From assembly GCA_035574155.1 (NCBI GenBank), contig DATLZD010000021.1, positions 62,001 through 126,000 of the forward strand: a stretch of DNA of 64,000 nucleotides. The letters are read 5' to 3'. This document shows, piece after piece, positions 17,049-25,148 of this stretch. This stretch comes from HRBIN24 sp035574155 (GTDB lineage: Bacteria; Chloroflexota; Dehalococcoidia; SM23-28-2; HRBIN24). The notes under the pieces were generated by a model that was not told the DNA's origin, searched no databases, and worked only from the letters and a program-made list of their open reading frames with translations. Within the stretch, counting starts at the first letter, position 1; every line of letters starts with the position of its first letter. A program made the translations under genes and the position numbers.

Positions 17049-18407
17049 ATGGACCGCTACAAGTTCATACTGGACGAGAAGGACCTGCCCACCCACTGGT
17101 ATAACGTCATCGCCGATATGGGGCCGCCGCCACCGCCCCTCGACCCGCGCAGCGGCCAGCCGGTTCCGCCGGAGGCCCTGGCACCCCTGTTCCCCAAGGC
17201 CCTCATCGCCCAGGAGGTCTCGGCCGAGCGCTGGGTCGCCATCCCGGACGAGGTGCGGGACGTCTACAGGCTGTGGCGCCCGACGCCCCTCTACCGGGCC
17301 AAGCGGCTGGAGCAGGCCCTGGGCACGCCTGCCCGCATCTACTACAAGTATGAGGGCGTCTCGCCCGCCGGCTCCCACAAGCCCAACACGGCGGTGGCCC
17401 AGGCCTATTACAACAAGGCCGAGGGCGTCCGCCGTCTGACCACCGAGACCGGCGCCGGCCAATGGGGCTCGGCCCTGGCCATGGCCTGCGCCTTCTTCGG
17501 CCTGGAGCTGAAGGTCTACATGGTCAAGGTCTCCTACCACCAGAAGCCCTACCGCCGGGTCCTGATGGAGACCTGGGGCGCGCAGGTGGTCCCGAGTCCC
17601 AGCCCCGATACCCAGGCCGGCCGCCAAGTGCTGGAACGCGACCCCGAGTCGCCCGGCTCCCTCGGCATCGCCATCTCCGAGGCGGTGGAGGACGCTGCCA
17701 CTCGGGACGACACCAAGTACTCCCTGGGGTCCGTCCTCAACCATGTGCTCCTGCACCAGACGGTGATGGGCCTCGAGGCGATGCGCCAGATGGAGATGGC
17801 CGGCGACTACCCCGATGTGGTCATCGGCTGCGTGGGCGGCGGCTCCAACTACGGCGGCCTCTGCCTGCCCTTCGTGGGGGAGCGGCTCCGCTCGGGCCGG
17901 AAGACGCGCTTCGTGGCCGTGGAGCCCGAGGCATGCCCCTCCCTCACTCGGGGGCAGTACACCTACGACTTCGGCGACACGGCCGAGACGACGCCCCTGC
18001 TGAAGATGCACACGCTGGGGCACAGCTTTATACCGCCCTCCATCCACGCTGGCGGCCTGCGCTACCACGGCATGGCCCCCATCATCTCCAAGCTGGTAGC
18101 CGACGGCGTCATGGAGGCGCGGGCCTACCACCAGACGAGGGTCTTCGAGGCAGCCGTCCAGTTCGCCAGGGCCGAGGGGATCGTCCCGGCACCCGAGTCG
18201 GCGCACGCCATCCGCGCCGCCATCGATGAGGCCCTGGCCGCCCGGGAGGCAGGGGAGCGGAGGGTCATCCTGTTCAACCTTTCGGGCCATGGACTGCTGG
18301 ACTTGGGGGCCTATGACCAGTTCCTGTCGGGCAAACTGGAGGACTACGCCTACCCCGAAGAGAGGGTGAGGGAGGCCCTGGCCGGCCTCCCCCGGGTAGG
18401 CCAGTAG
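17049..18407 (+). CDS. trpB2: Tryptophan synthase beta chain, TrpB2 type
   Basis: 452-aa PLP enzyme of the TrpB2 (TrpB-like, TIGR01415) class, which joins indole and serine to tryptophan without tight allosteric coupling to TrpA. The PLP lysine is in GSHKPNTAVAQ (about residue 111). The phosphate-binding loop is GCVGGGSNYGG, and TTETGAGQWG is the TrpB catalytic loop with its Glu. It is about 50 residues longer than the classical trpB in this window and diverged from it, including the N-terminal extension with a Pro run. The ATG follows AGGAGGAAGGAC. It is the first gene behind the Trp T-box. Confidence 0.94.
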   Translation: MDRYKFILDEKDLPTHWYNVIADMGPPPPPLDPRSGQPVPPEALAPLFPKALIAQEVSAERWVAIPDEVRDVYRLWRPTPLYRAKRLEQALGTPARIYYKYEGVSPAGSHKPNTAVAQAYYNKAEGVRRLTTETGAGQWGSALAMACAFFGLELKVYMVKVSYHQKPYRRVLMETWGAQVVPSPSPDTQAGRQVLERDPESPGSLGIAISEAVEDAATRDDTKYSLGSVLNHVLLHQTVMGLEAMRQMEMAGDYPDVVIGCVGGGSNYGGLCLPFVGERLRSGRKTRFVAVEPEACPSLTRGQYTYDFGDTAETTPLLKMHTLGHSFIPPSIHAGGLRYHGMAPIISKLVADGVMEARAYHQTRVFEAAVQFARAEGIVPAPESAHAIRAAIDEALAAREAGERRVILFNLSGHGLLDLGAYDQFLSGKLEDYAYPEERVREALAGLPRVGQ

Positions 18408-18429
18408 TCGGCGCCAGGAGGTGGCGAGC

Positions 18430-19524
18430 GTGAGTGGTGAGAGGACGGCGCTGCAGGAGGCGGGGCTCCCGCCGCCTCCCCGCCTGTGGGAGATGAACCT
18501 GGACCTGGAGGTGAAGCCCACCTGGCGGAGAATGCTCACCGGCGACCGGCCCACCGGCCCCCTGCACCTGGGCCACTACGTGGGGTCCCTGCGCTACCGC
18601 CTGGCCCTCCAGGACAAGATAGAGTGCTTCATCATCATCGCCGACCTGCATGTCCTCACCACCCGCACCGAAAGGCTGCAGGAGCTCGAGGCCAACGTCC
18701 GGGAGGTGGTGCTGGACTACTTGGCGGTGGGTATCGACCCCCAGAAGACCACCATCTACCTCCAGTCGCTGGTGCCGGAAGTGCTGGAGATCATGTGGCT
18801 GTTCATGAGCCTGGTGAGCGTGCCCCGTGCCCAGCGGATCCCCACCCTTAAGCAGGCGGTGCGCGACCTTCAGTTGGAGTCGGCATCGGTGGCCCTCCTT
18901 TCTTACCCCATCCTCCAGGCGGCGGACATCCTGATGGTGAAGGGTGACGTGGTGCCGGTGAGCAAGGACAACGCCTCCCACATCGAGCTGACCAGGGAGA
19001 TAGCGCGGCGCTTCAACCGCCTCTATCGCCCTATCTTCCCGGAGCCGGACTCGCCCATCGGCCCCCTGCTGGTGGGCTTGGACGGGCAGAAGAAGGCGTC
19101 CAAGTCCCTGGGCAACGTCATCCTGCTGTGCGACGACGCGGACACGGTGCGGCGCAAGGTGCGCAGCATGTTCACGGACCCGCGGCGCATCCGCGCCGAC
19201 ATCCCCGGCCGCACCCGCGGCAACCCTGTCTTCATCTACCACGACTTCTTCAACGACGACCGGGCGGAGGTCGAGGACCTGAAGCAGCGCTACCGCCGTG
19301 GCAAGGTGGGGGACGTGGAGGTCAAGGAGAAGCTGACCAGGGCCATCAACCGCTTCCTGGACCCCATCCGCGAGCGACGGGCCTACTTCGCGGCCCGCCC
19401 CAGGCTCATCGAGGAGATCGTCCACGAGGGGTCGCGGCGGGCGCGGGCCGAGGCCCAGCAGACGCTACGGGAGATGCGGGAGGCCATGGGCCTGACCCAC
19501 TTCCGCCAGGAGGGGGCACCCTGA
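18430..19524 (+). CDS. trpS: Tryptophanyl-tRNA synthetase
   Basis: 364-aa class I tryptophanyl-tRNA synthetase. The HIGH motif is HLGHYVG (about residues 46-52) and the KMSKS loop reads KKASKSLGN. GDRPTGPLHLG and PILQAADIL are family signatures. An N-terminal tail of about 35 residues precedes the usual start of the family. GTG 18430 is preferred over GTG 18421 because AGGAGGTGG sits at proper distance only for the former. It is the second gene after the T-box, so charging and synthesis are co-regulated. Its stop TGA overlaps the presumed CTG start of trpE. Confidence 0.95.
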   Translation: MSGERTALQEAGLPPPPRLWEMNLDLEVKPTWRRMLTGDRPTGPLHLGHYVGSLRYRLALQDKIECFIIIADLHVLTTRTERLQELEANVREVVLDYLAVGIDPQKTTIYLQSLVPEVLEIMWLFMSLVSVPRAQRIPTLKQAVRDLQLESASVALLSYPILQAADILMVKGDVVPVSKDNASHIELTREIARRFNRLYRPIFPEPDSPIGPLLVGLDGQKKASKSLGNVILLCDDADTVRRKVRSMFTDPRRIRADIPGRTRGNPVFIYHDFFNDDRAEVEDLKQRYRRGKVGDVEVKEKLTRAINRFLDPIRERRAYFAARPRLIEEIVHEGSRRARAEAQQTLREMREAMGLTHFRQEGAP

Positions 19525-21026
19525 GCGTCTACTGGCCGTCGCTGGCCCAAGTGGAGGCGCTGGCCCGGGAGGGCAGGGGTAACTTGTGCCCCGTCCTGCG
19601 GGAGGTGCCCGCTGACCTGGAGACGCCCGTCTCGGCCTTCCTCAAGGTGGCCCGGGGCGCCTATTCCTTCCTCCTGGAGTCGGTGGAGGGCGGCGAGCGG
19701 CTGGCCCGCTACAGCTTCATCGGCACCGAGCCCTATCGGGTGCTGCGCCAGGGCCCCTATGCCCACCCCTGGGACGGGTCTGACCCGCTGCGGGAGGTGG
19801 AGTCGGAGCTGTCCCGCTTCCGCCTGGCCCTGCCGTCGGAGGGGCCGGCGCCGGCCCTGCCCAGCTTCACCGGCGGCGCCGTGGGTTACCTGGCCTGGGA
19901 GTGCGTGCGCCATTTCGAGCCGCGGGTGCCCATCCGCCATGAGGACCCGCTGGGAGTCCCCGAGGCCCTGTTCCTGTTCGTGGACACGCTGCTGGTGTTC
20001 GACCACCTGCGCCACGTGGTGAAGGTGGTGTCCCATTGCCGGCTGGACGGGGAGGTGGCAGCCAGCTACCGGCAGGCCTGCTGGCGAATAGAGGAGCTGG
20101 TAGCGAGGCTGTCGCGCCCGCTGCCCTCCCAGCCCTACGCCGTGCGCAGGGGGGCCGCCCCGACCGGCACCGCCTCCAACGTGGACCGGGAGGCCTTCCT
20201 GTCCATGGTGGAGCAGGCCCGGAGATACATCGTCGCGGGCGATGTCATCCAAGTGGTGCTGTCCCAGAGGCTGTCGCGGCCCACCGCCGCCCACCCCTTC
20301 TCCATCTACCGCGCGCTGCGGGCCGTGAACCCATCGCCCTACATGTATTACCTGCACCTGGGCGACTTCCAGGTCATAGGGGCCTCGCCGGAGATGCTCG
20401 TGCGGGTGGAGGGCGGGGAAGTGGTGACCCACCCTATCGCCGGCACCCGGCGCCGCGGTCGGACGCCCGAGGAGGACGCTGCCCTGGAGGAGGAGCTGCG
20501 GGCCGACGAAAAGGAGCGGGCCGAGCACCTGATGCTGGTGGACCTGGCCCGCAACGACATCGGGCGGGTGGCCCTGCCCGGAACGGTGCGGGTGCCCCAG
20601 TTCATGGAGGTGGAGCGCTACTCCCACGTGATGCACCTGGTCTCCCACGTGACAGGCCGGCTTCGTCCCGACCTGACCTGCTACGATGCCCTGCGTGCCT
20701 GCTTCCCAGCCGGCACCGTCTCCGGGGCGCCCAAGATAAGGGCCATGGAGATCATCGCCGAACTGGAGCCTGACCGGCGCGGGCCTTACGCTGGAGCCGT
20801 GGGTTACTTCGACTATTCGGGCAACATGGACACGGCCATAACCATCCGCACCGTGGTGCTGAAGGACGGCGTCGCGTCCGTGCAGGCGGGGGCCGGCATC
20901 GTCTATGACTCGGTGCCGGAGCGGGAGTACGAGGAGACCCTGAACAAGGCGGCCGCCCTGCTGACAGCCATCGAACGGGCCGAGGCAGCGGAGGAGGCGA
21001 TGGTCACCGGCAGCCTGGGGTACTGA
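19521..21026 (+). CDS. trpE: Anthranilate synthase component I
   Basis: 501-aa chorismate-using subunit that, with TrpG, makes anthranilate. The feedback-site motif is SFLLESVEGG, and the catalytic core has LVDLARNDIGRVA, SGAPKIRAMEII, GAVGYFDYSGN and AGAGIVYDS. Alignment with the family needs the N-terminus SVYWPSLAQVEALA just before DLETPVSAFLKV. No ATG, GTG or TTG precedes it in frame. CTG 19521-19523 does, four bases after AGGAGGGGG, and forms CTGA with the trpS stop. GTG 19551 would cut into the conserved region and has no Shine-Dalgarno. The CTG start is an inference; the gene identity is secure. Confidence 0.95.
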   Translation: MSVYWPSLAQVEALAREGRGNLCPVLREVPADLETPVSAFLKVARGAYSFLLESVEGGERLARYSFIGTEPYRVLRQGPYAHPWDGSDPLREVESELSRFRLALPSEGPAPALPSFTGGAVGYLAWECVRHFEPRVPIRHEDPLGVPEALFLFVDTLLVFDHLRHVVKVVSHCRLDGEVAASYRQACWRIEELVARLSRPLPSQPYAVRRGAAPTGTASNVDREAFLSMVEQARRYIVAGDVIQVVLSQRLSRPTAAHPFSIYRALRAVNPSPYMYYLHLGDFQVIGASPEMLVRVEGGEVVTHPIAGTRRRGRTPEEDAALEEELRADEKERAEHLMLVDLARNDIGRVALPGTVRVPQFMEVERYSHVMHLVSHVTGRLRPDLTCYDALRACFPAGTVSGAPKIRAMEIIAELEPDRRGPYAGAVGYFDYSGNMDTAITIRTVVLKDGVASVQAGAGIVYDSVPEREYEETLNKAAALLTAIERAEAAEEAMVTGSLGY

Positions 21027-21042
21027 AGCGGAGGACAGCACG

Positions 21043-22248
21043 TTGAGCGATCTCCTGTCGTTGGTGCCGGAGCCGCTGCGCAACCTGCTGCGTCACCGGT
21101 TGCGAACGGGCCTGACGGTTATGGGCATCACCATCGGCATCTTTGCCCTGGTGGTCCTGGGGGCGTTGGCGGAGAAGGTGAACCAGTTGGTCGAGGGCGG
21201 CGAGGAATACCTGTCCAACCGCATAGCCATAACCGATAAAGGGGGAGGGCACCCGTTTTTCGGGGGGTTCGGTCTGGTGCCGGTGTCCTTCGCCGAGAAC
21301 GTGCGCCAGGTGCCAGGTGTGGCCTGCGTGGAGACCAGCATCAACCTGCTGCTGGACCCCGAGGGCGGTGCCAGCGTGGGCATGCCCCAGATCATTTCAG
21401 GGGTGGTGGTGGACGAGATCCAGCAGTGCGACCGGGAAGCCCCTTCCCCGGTGGAGTTGAGCTTCGCCCGAGGCGACTGGTGGCGCCAAGGCGAACGGGG
21501 CGTAACGGTGCTCGGGGCCGATGTGGCCGAGCGGCTCAAGGCACGCGTGGGGCAGACCGTGACCCTGCGCGACCACCCCTTCCGGGTGGTAGGCGTCCTG
21601 GACCGCACCCTCACCGGCCCCGATAACATCGCCTACGTGCCCTTGGACGACGCCCGTGAGCTGCTGAGGGAGTCGCGCCTCTTCTTCTCGGAGATAGACC
21701 TATCGGACAAGGTGGACACCATCTTCGCCTCGGTCCAGCCCGGCGTGGACGGCGACCGTCTGGCCCGCGATATCGAGGCCCGTTACCCCGACATCCGTGC
21801 CTTCGGCCCCACCGAGCTGAAGGAACCGCTGCAGACCAGCAACATGGTGTTCCAGTTCATCATCCTCGGCGTCGCCATGATCGCCCTCATCGTGGGAGGC
21901 CTCTCGGTCATCAACACCATGGTCATGTCGGTGGCCGAACGGGTCCGCGAGATAGGGATCAAGAAGGCGGTGGGGGCAAGCGATGGCGACATCCTGCGGG
22001 AGTACCTGGCCGAGGCGGTGGCCATCGGCGCCCTGGGCGGCCTGCTGGGGCTGTTGGCCGGCTCCCTGGCGGTCATGGTCCTGAACGACTTCGCCCGCGA
22101 GGCGGCCGGAGGCCCCGTCTTCCTGGTGACGGGACGGCTGGCAGCCGGCTCGGTGGCCTTCGCCGCCTTCCTCGGCGCCGTGGCCGGCCTGCTGCCCGCC
22201 TTCCGGGCGGCGCGGCTGCGGCCGGTGGAGGCCCTGCGGTCCGAGTGA
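21043..22248 (+). CDS. ABC transporter permease, MacB/FtsX type
   Basis: 401-aa permease. One N-terminal membrane helix (about 25-47) precedes a large extracytoplasmic MacB-like domain (about 50-265). Three helices in the FtsX domain follow (about 272-300, 325-350 and 362-392), with the usual VAERVREIGIKKAVGAS cytosolic loop. The start is TTG 21043, after GGAGGACAGCACG. It lies 16 bp downstream of trpE and 15 bp upstream of its ATPase. Such pairs export lipoproteins, peptides or drugs, or act as mechanotransmission devices. No link to tryptophan is known for the family. Confidence 0.9.
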   Translation: MSDLLSLVPEPLRNLLRHRLRTGLTVMGITIGIFALVVLGALAEKVNQLVEGGEEYLSNRIAITDKGGGHPFFGGFGLVPVSFAENVRQVPGVACVETSINLLLDPEGGASVGMPQIISGVVVDEIQQCDREAPSPVELSFARGDWWRQGERGVTVLGADVAERLKARVGQTVTLRDHPFRVVGVLDRTLTGPDNIAYVPLDDARELLRESRLFFSEIDLSDKVDTIFASVQPGVDGDRLARDIEARYPDIRAFGPTELKEPLQTSNMVFQFIILGVAMIALIVGGLSVINTMVMSVAERVREIGIKKAVGASDGDILREYLAEAVAIGALGGLLGLLAGSLAVMVLNDFAREAAGGPVFLVTGRLAAGSVAFAAFLGAVAGLLPAFRAARLRPVEALRSE

Positions 22249-22263
22249 GGAGGTAAGAGTCCC

Positions 22264-22995
22264 GTGGCACAGGAAAGGGTAGCCGGCCAACTGCTCCAGG
22301 CGGAGCAGGCCATCATCGAGGCGCGGGGCCTGGTCAAGACCTACCGCCTAGGAGGCGGCGTGGTGCGGGCGTTGGACCATGTGGACCTGACGGTGGAACG
22401 GGGCGAACTGATGGCGGTCATGGGACGCTCGGGCTCCGGCAAGACCACCCTGCTGAACGTCCTGGGAGGCCTGGACCGCCCCGATGAGGGGCAGGTGGTC
22501 ATCGACGGCGTGGACATCGCCCGCCTTAATGGGCGCCAACTGCCACGGCTGCGCCGCGAGAAGGTGGGCTTCGTCTTCCAGGAGTTCAACCTGATCCCCA
22601 CCCTGACGGCCCTGGAGAATGTTGAGCTGCCCCTTCGCTACGCTGGGGTGCCCAGGGCAGAGCGACGGCGGAGGGCCATGGAGGCCCTGGCCCTGGTCGG
22701 CATGGACCACCGCGCACGTCACCGGCCGTCCCAGCTATCGGGGGGAGAGCAGCAGCGGGTGGCCCTCGCGCGGGCGCTGGTCAGTCGACCGGCCATCGTC
22801 CTGGCGGACGAGCCCACGGGGGAGCTGGACACTCACACAGCGGCGCAGGTGATGGAGCTGGTCCAGCGCCTGAACCGGGAGACGGGCCAGACCTTCATCA
22901 TCGTTACCCACGACCCGGCCATCGCCCAACGCTGTCGTCGGGTGGTGCGCATGGAGGACGGACGCATCGTCAGCGACCAACGCCAAGGAGAGTGA
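22264..22995 (+). CDS. ABC transporter ATP-binding protein, LolD/MacB type
   Basis: 243-aa ATPase partner of the preceding permease. Walker A is MGRSGSGKTT (about residues 57-66), the Q-loop is FVFQEFNLIPTLTALENV, the signature is LSGGEQQRVALARAL, Walker B is IVLADEPTGELD and the H-loop is IIVTHDPAIA. These are the hallmarks of the MacB/LolD/FtsE clade. The start is GTG 22264, behind GAGGAGGTAAGAG. Together the two genes form an insertion-like block between trpE and trpG. Confidence 0.93.
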   Translation: MAQERVAGQLLQAEQAIIEARGLVKTYRLGGGVVRALDHVDLTVERGELMAVMGRSGSGKTTLLNVLGGLDRPDEGQVVIDGVDIARLNGRQLPRLRREKVGFVFQEFNLIPTLTALENVELPLRYAGVPRAERRRRAMEALALVGMDHRARHRPSQLSGGEQQRVALARALVSRPAIVLADEPTGELDTHTAAQVMELVQRLNRETGQTFIIVTHDPAIAQRCRRVVRMEDGRIVSDQRQGE

Positions 22996-23004
22996 CGGTC
23001 CGGG

Positions 23005-23013
23005 TGCTATAAT
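23005..23013 (+). promoter_or_regulatory. Extended -10 promoter of the toxin-antitoxin pair
   Basis: TGC-TATAAT, a perfect extended -10 element (hexamer 23008-23013), just after the ABC ATPase stop. No good -35 box is present, as expected for extended -10 promoters. Transcription would start near 23020, only a few bases before the ATG at 23024, so the antitoxin mRNA would be almost leaderless. It gives the pair, and possibly trpGDCF, transcription independent of the T-box. Confidence 0.6.
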
Positions 23014-23023
23014 GGGGCCAGCC

Positions 23024-23269
23024 ATGACCAGGGAACGCTTACATCGTCTCATAGATCGAGCCTCCGAGGAGGACTTGGCCATTGTTGAGCACCTCCTCCT
23101 TCACCTGTTGGCCTGTCGCGATCCGGTCTTGCGCAGCCTGATCCGTGCCCAAGCCGAGGAGGAGGGCCTGACACAAGCGGATGAGACGGCCGTCGAAGGG
23201 GGACTTCGGGACGTCCGCGAAGGACGGACGCGACCCACGGCCGAGGTTCGCCGCCTCCTCGGACTGTGA
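23024..23269 (+). CDS. Putative antitoxin of a type II toxin-antitoxin pair
   Basis: 81-aa, mostly helical, charged protein with a leucine-rich N-terminal half (about residues 5-30) and a C-terminal tail. I do not recognise a specific family; the antitoxin call rests on its position. It immediately precedes a RelE/ParE-like gene, with a GTGA overlap between its stop and the toxin start. ATG 23024 is preferred to ATG 23012, which lies inside the -10 element. Confidence 0.65.
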   Translation: MTRERLHRLIDRASEEDLAIVEHLLLHLLACRDPVLRSLIRAQAEEEGLTQADETAVEGGLRDVREGRTRPTAEVRRLLGL

Positions 23270-23526
23270 GCTGGCAAGTAGAGTGGAGCGAGCGGGCGAT
23301 AACCGACCTGCGTTGGCTGCCCGCGCGGGACGCCAAAAGGGTCATCGAGGCAGTGGAACGATACGCCCAGTCGGGTCACGGCGACATACGTAAGATCCGG
23401 GGCAGGGACGCGCTGTTCCGGTTACGTATTGGGACTTGGAGAGTCCTGTTCACCCCCGACGTCGACTCTCGACGCATCTACGTGCTCACGGTCAGGCACC
23501 GTAGGGAGGCCTACCGGGACATGTGA
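23266..23526 (+). CDS. RelE/ParE-superfamily toxin-like protein
   Basis: 86-aa protein with the RelE/ParE fold signature. It has an N-terminal VEWSERAITDLRWLP helix region, then KRVIEAVERYAQ, then the strand set DIRKIRGRDALFRLRIGTWRVLF, and finally the C-terminal VLTVRHRREAYRDM with basic residues typical of RelE-type ribonucleases. Such toxins cleave mRNA at the ribosome (RelE) or poison gyrase (ParE); which applies here is not clear. The GTG start overlaps the antitoxin stop. trpG begins 27 bp later. Confidence 0.85.
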   Translation: MSWQVEWSERAITDLRWLPARDAKRVIEAVERYAQSGHGDIRKIRGRDALFRLRIGTWRVLFTPDVDSRRIYVLTVRHRREAYRDM

Positions 23527-23553
23527 GGTCGCGAAGGCTAGAGGTGGTGAACG

Positions 23554-24120
23554 TTGGTCCTGCTAATCGATAACTACGACAGTTTCACCTACAACCTCTA
23601 CCAGCTCCTGTCGGAGCTGGGCGCAGAGGTGTTGGTGGTGCGCAACGACCGCACGACCGTCGACGACGTCGAGGCCATGCGTCCTCAGGGCATCGTCATC
23701 TCCCCCGGCCCCTGCACGCCGCGAGAGGCAGGCATATCGGTGGAGCTGGTGCGACGGCTGGCCGGCAGGGTGCCCATCCTTGGGGTCTGCCTCGGTCACC
23801 AGTGCATTGGCGAGGCCTTCGGTGGGCGAGTGGTGGGTGCCGGCGAGATCGTCCACGGCAAGACGTCCCTCGTCCACCATACGGGCCAGGGCGTCCTGCG
23901 GGGCCTGCCCGACCCCTTCCCGGCCGTCCGCTACCACTCGTTGGTGGTGGAGCGGGACTCGCTGCCGGAAGAGCTGGAGGTGACGGCCTGGACGGACAAA
24001 GGCCTGGTCATGGGGCTGCGCCACCGCCGCCTGCCGGTGGAGGGGGTCCAGTTCCACCCCGAGTCCATCGCCACCCCGGTGGGCAAGCAGATACTGCGGA
24101 ACTTCCTGGGGTCGCTATGA
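23554..24120 (+). CDS. trpG: Anthranilate synthase component II (glutamine amidotransferase)
   Basis: 188-aa class I glutamine amidotransferase that supplies ammonia to TrpE, and possibly to PabB. It opens with LLIDNYDSFTYNL. The nucleophile Cys is in ILGVCLGHQCIGEAFGG, and the His-Glu pair is in VQFHPESIATP. The start is TTG 23554-23556, about six bases after GAGGTGGTG. The 3' end overlaps trpD by an ATGA, so the two are translationally coupled. It is separated from trpE by the ABC and toxin-antitoxin genes. Confidence 0.95.
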   Translation: MVLLIDNYDSFTYNLYQLLSELGAEVLVVRNDRTTVDDVEAMRPQGIVISPGPCTPREAGISVELVRRLAGRVPILGVCLGHQCIGEAFGGRVVGAGEIVHGKTSLVHHTGQGVLRGLPDPFPAVRYHSLVVERDSLPEELEVTAWTDKGLVMGLRHRRLPVEGVQFHPESIATPVGKQILRNFLGSL

Positions 24121-25148
24121 TCCGCGAGGCCATCGCTGCCCTGGTCAACGAGGGCCGCCACCTGTCAGAGGAGGAGGCGGCCGCCGTCATGACAGAGGTG
24201 ATGGAGGGGCAGGCCACCCCCGCCCAGCTGGCCGCCCTCCTGGTGGCCCTACGCCTGCGAGACGAGACGGTGGACGAGCTGGTGGGCATGGCCCGCGTCA
24301 TGCGCCGCTTCGCCCTGCGCGTCCCCCTGGAGCCTCCCCTCCTGGACACTTGCGGGACCGGCGGCGACGGCCGCGGCACGTTCAACGCCTCCACGGCGGC
24401 AGCCATCGTGGCGGCGGCGGCCGGGGCGCGGGTGGCCAAGCACGGCAACCGTGCCGCCTCCTCCCGCTGCGGCTCCGCCGACCTGCTGGAAGCCCTGGGC
24501 GCCCGCATCGAGCTAGGACCGGAGCAAGTGGCCCGCTGCGTGCAGGAGGTGGGCATGGGCTTCATGTTCGCCCCCTCCTTCCATCCGGCCATGAGGCACG
24601 CAGCCGCCCCCCGGCGGGAGATCGGCCTGCGCACCGTCTTCAACCTTCTGGGCCCCCTCACCAACCCGGCCGGGGCCAGCCACCAACTGCTGGGGGTCCC
24701 AGACGCCGCCGTCGGCGAGAAGATGGCCCAGGCCCTTCTCCGCCTCGGCGTCCGCCGGGCGCTGGTGGTCCACGGCAGCGACGGTCTGGACGAGGTCAGC
24801 CCCTCGGCACCGACCCTTGTCTGGGAGGTGGCGGGGGGAGACGTGCGCCACTACCAGGTGGCCCCCGAGGACGCCGGCCTGGCGCCGGTGCCCTTGACGG
24901 CCGTTTGCTCCAGCGACCCCCAGGAGAACGCGGACCTGCTGCGGGCGGTGCTCTCGGGCCAGCGGCTCCCCCTGCGCAACTTCGTGCTCCTCAACGCCGG
25001 CGCCGCCCTGATGGCCGCCGAGATGGTCGGGAGCTTGAGGGAGGGCGTGGCCCTCGCCGCCGAGGCCATCGATAGCGGCGCCGCAGCCCGTAAGCTGGAA
25101 GAGTTCGTTGCCGCCACCCAGGGCCTGGCCGAGGCGGTGTCCCCATGA
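24117..25148 (+). CDS. trpD: Anthranilate phosphoribosyltransferase
   Basis: 343-aa enzyme that transfers phosphoribose from PRPP to anthranilate. The PRPP loop DTCGTGGDGRGTFNAST and the anthranilate-site segment AKHGNRAASSRCGSADLLEALG are complete. GLRTVFNLLGPLTNP and HGSDGLDEVSP are also conserved. ATGA overlaps join it to trpG upstream and trpC downstream. The open frame extends upstream into trpG in another frame, but ATG 24117 gives the family N-terminus. Confidence 0.96.
   Translation: MIREAIAALVNEGRHLSEEEAAAVMTEVMEGQATPAQLAALLVALRLRDETVDELVGMARVMRRFALRVPLEPPLLDTCGTGGDGRGTFNASTAAAIVAAAAGARVAKHGNRAASSRCGSADLLEALGARIELGPEQVARCVQEVGMGFMFAPSFHPAMRHAAAPRREIGLRTVFNLLGPLTNPAGASHQLLGVPDAAVGEKMAQALLRLGVRRALVVHGSDGLDEVSPSAPTLVWEVAGGDVRHYQVAPEDAGLAPVPLTAVCSSDPQENADLLRAVLSGQRLPLRNFVLLNAGAALMAAEMVGSLREGVALAAEAIDSGAAARKLEEFVAATQGLAEAVSP

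Noticed and set aside
16971..18554. 527-codon open frame on the minus strand opposite trpB2
   Set aside because: Shadow of trpB2 caused by high GC; low-complexity composition, no family motif, and the plus-strand gene is unambiguous.
19383..21083. 566-codon minus-strand frame opposite trpE
   Set aside because: Antisense shadow; His/Gln/Gly-rich translation without domain signs.
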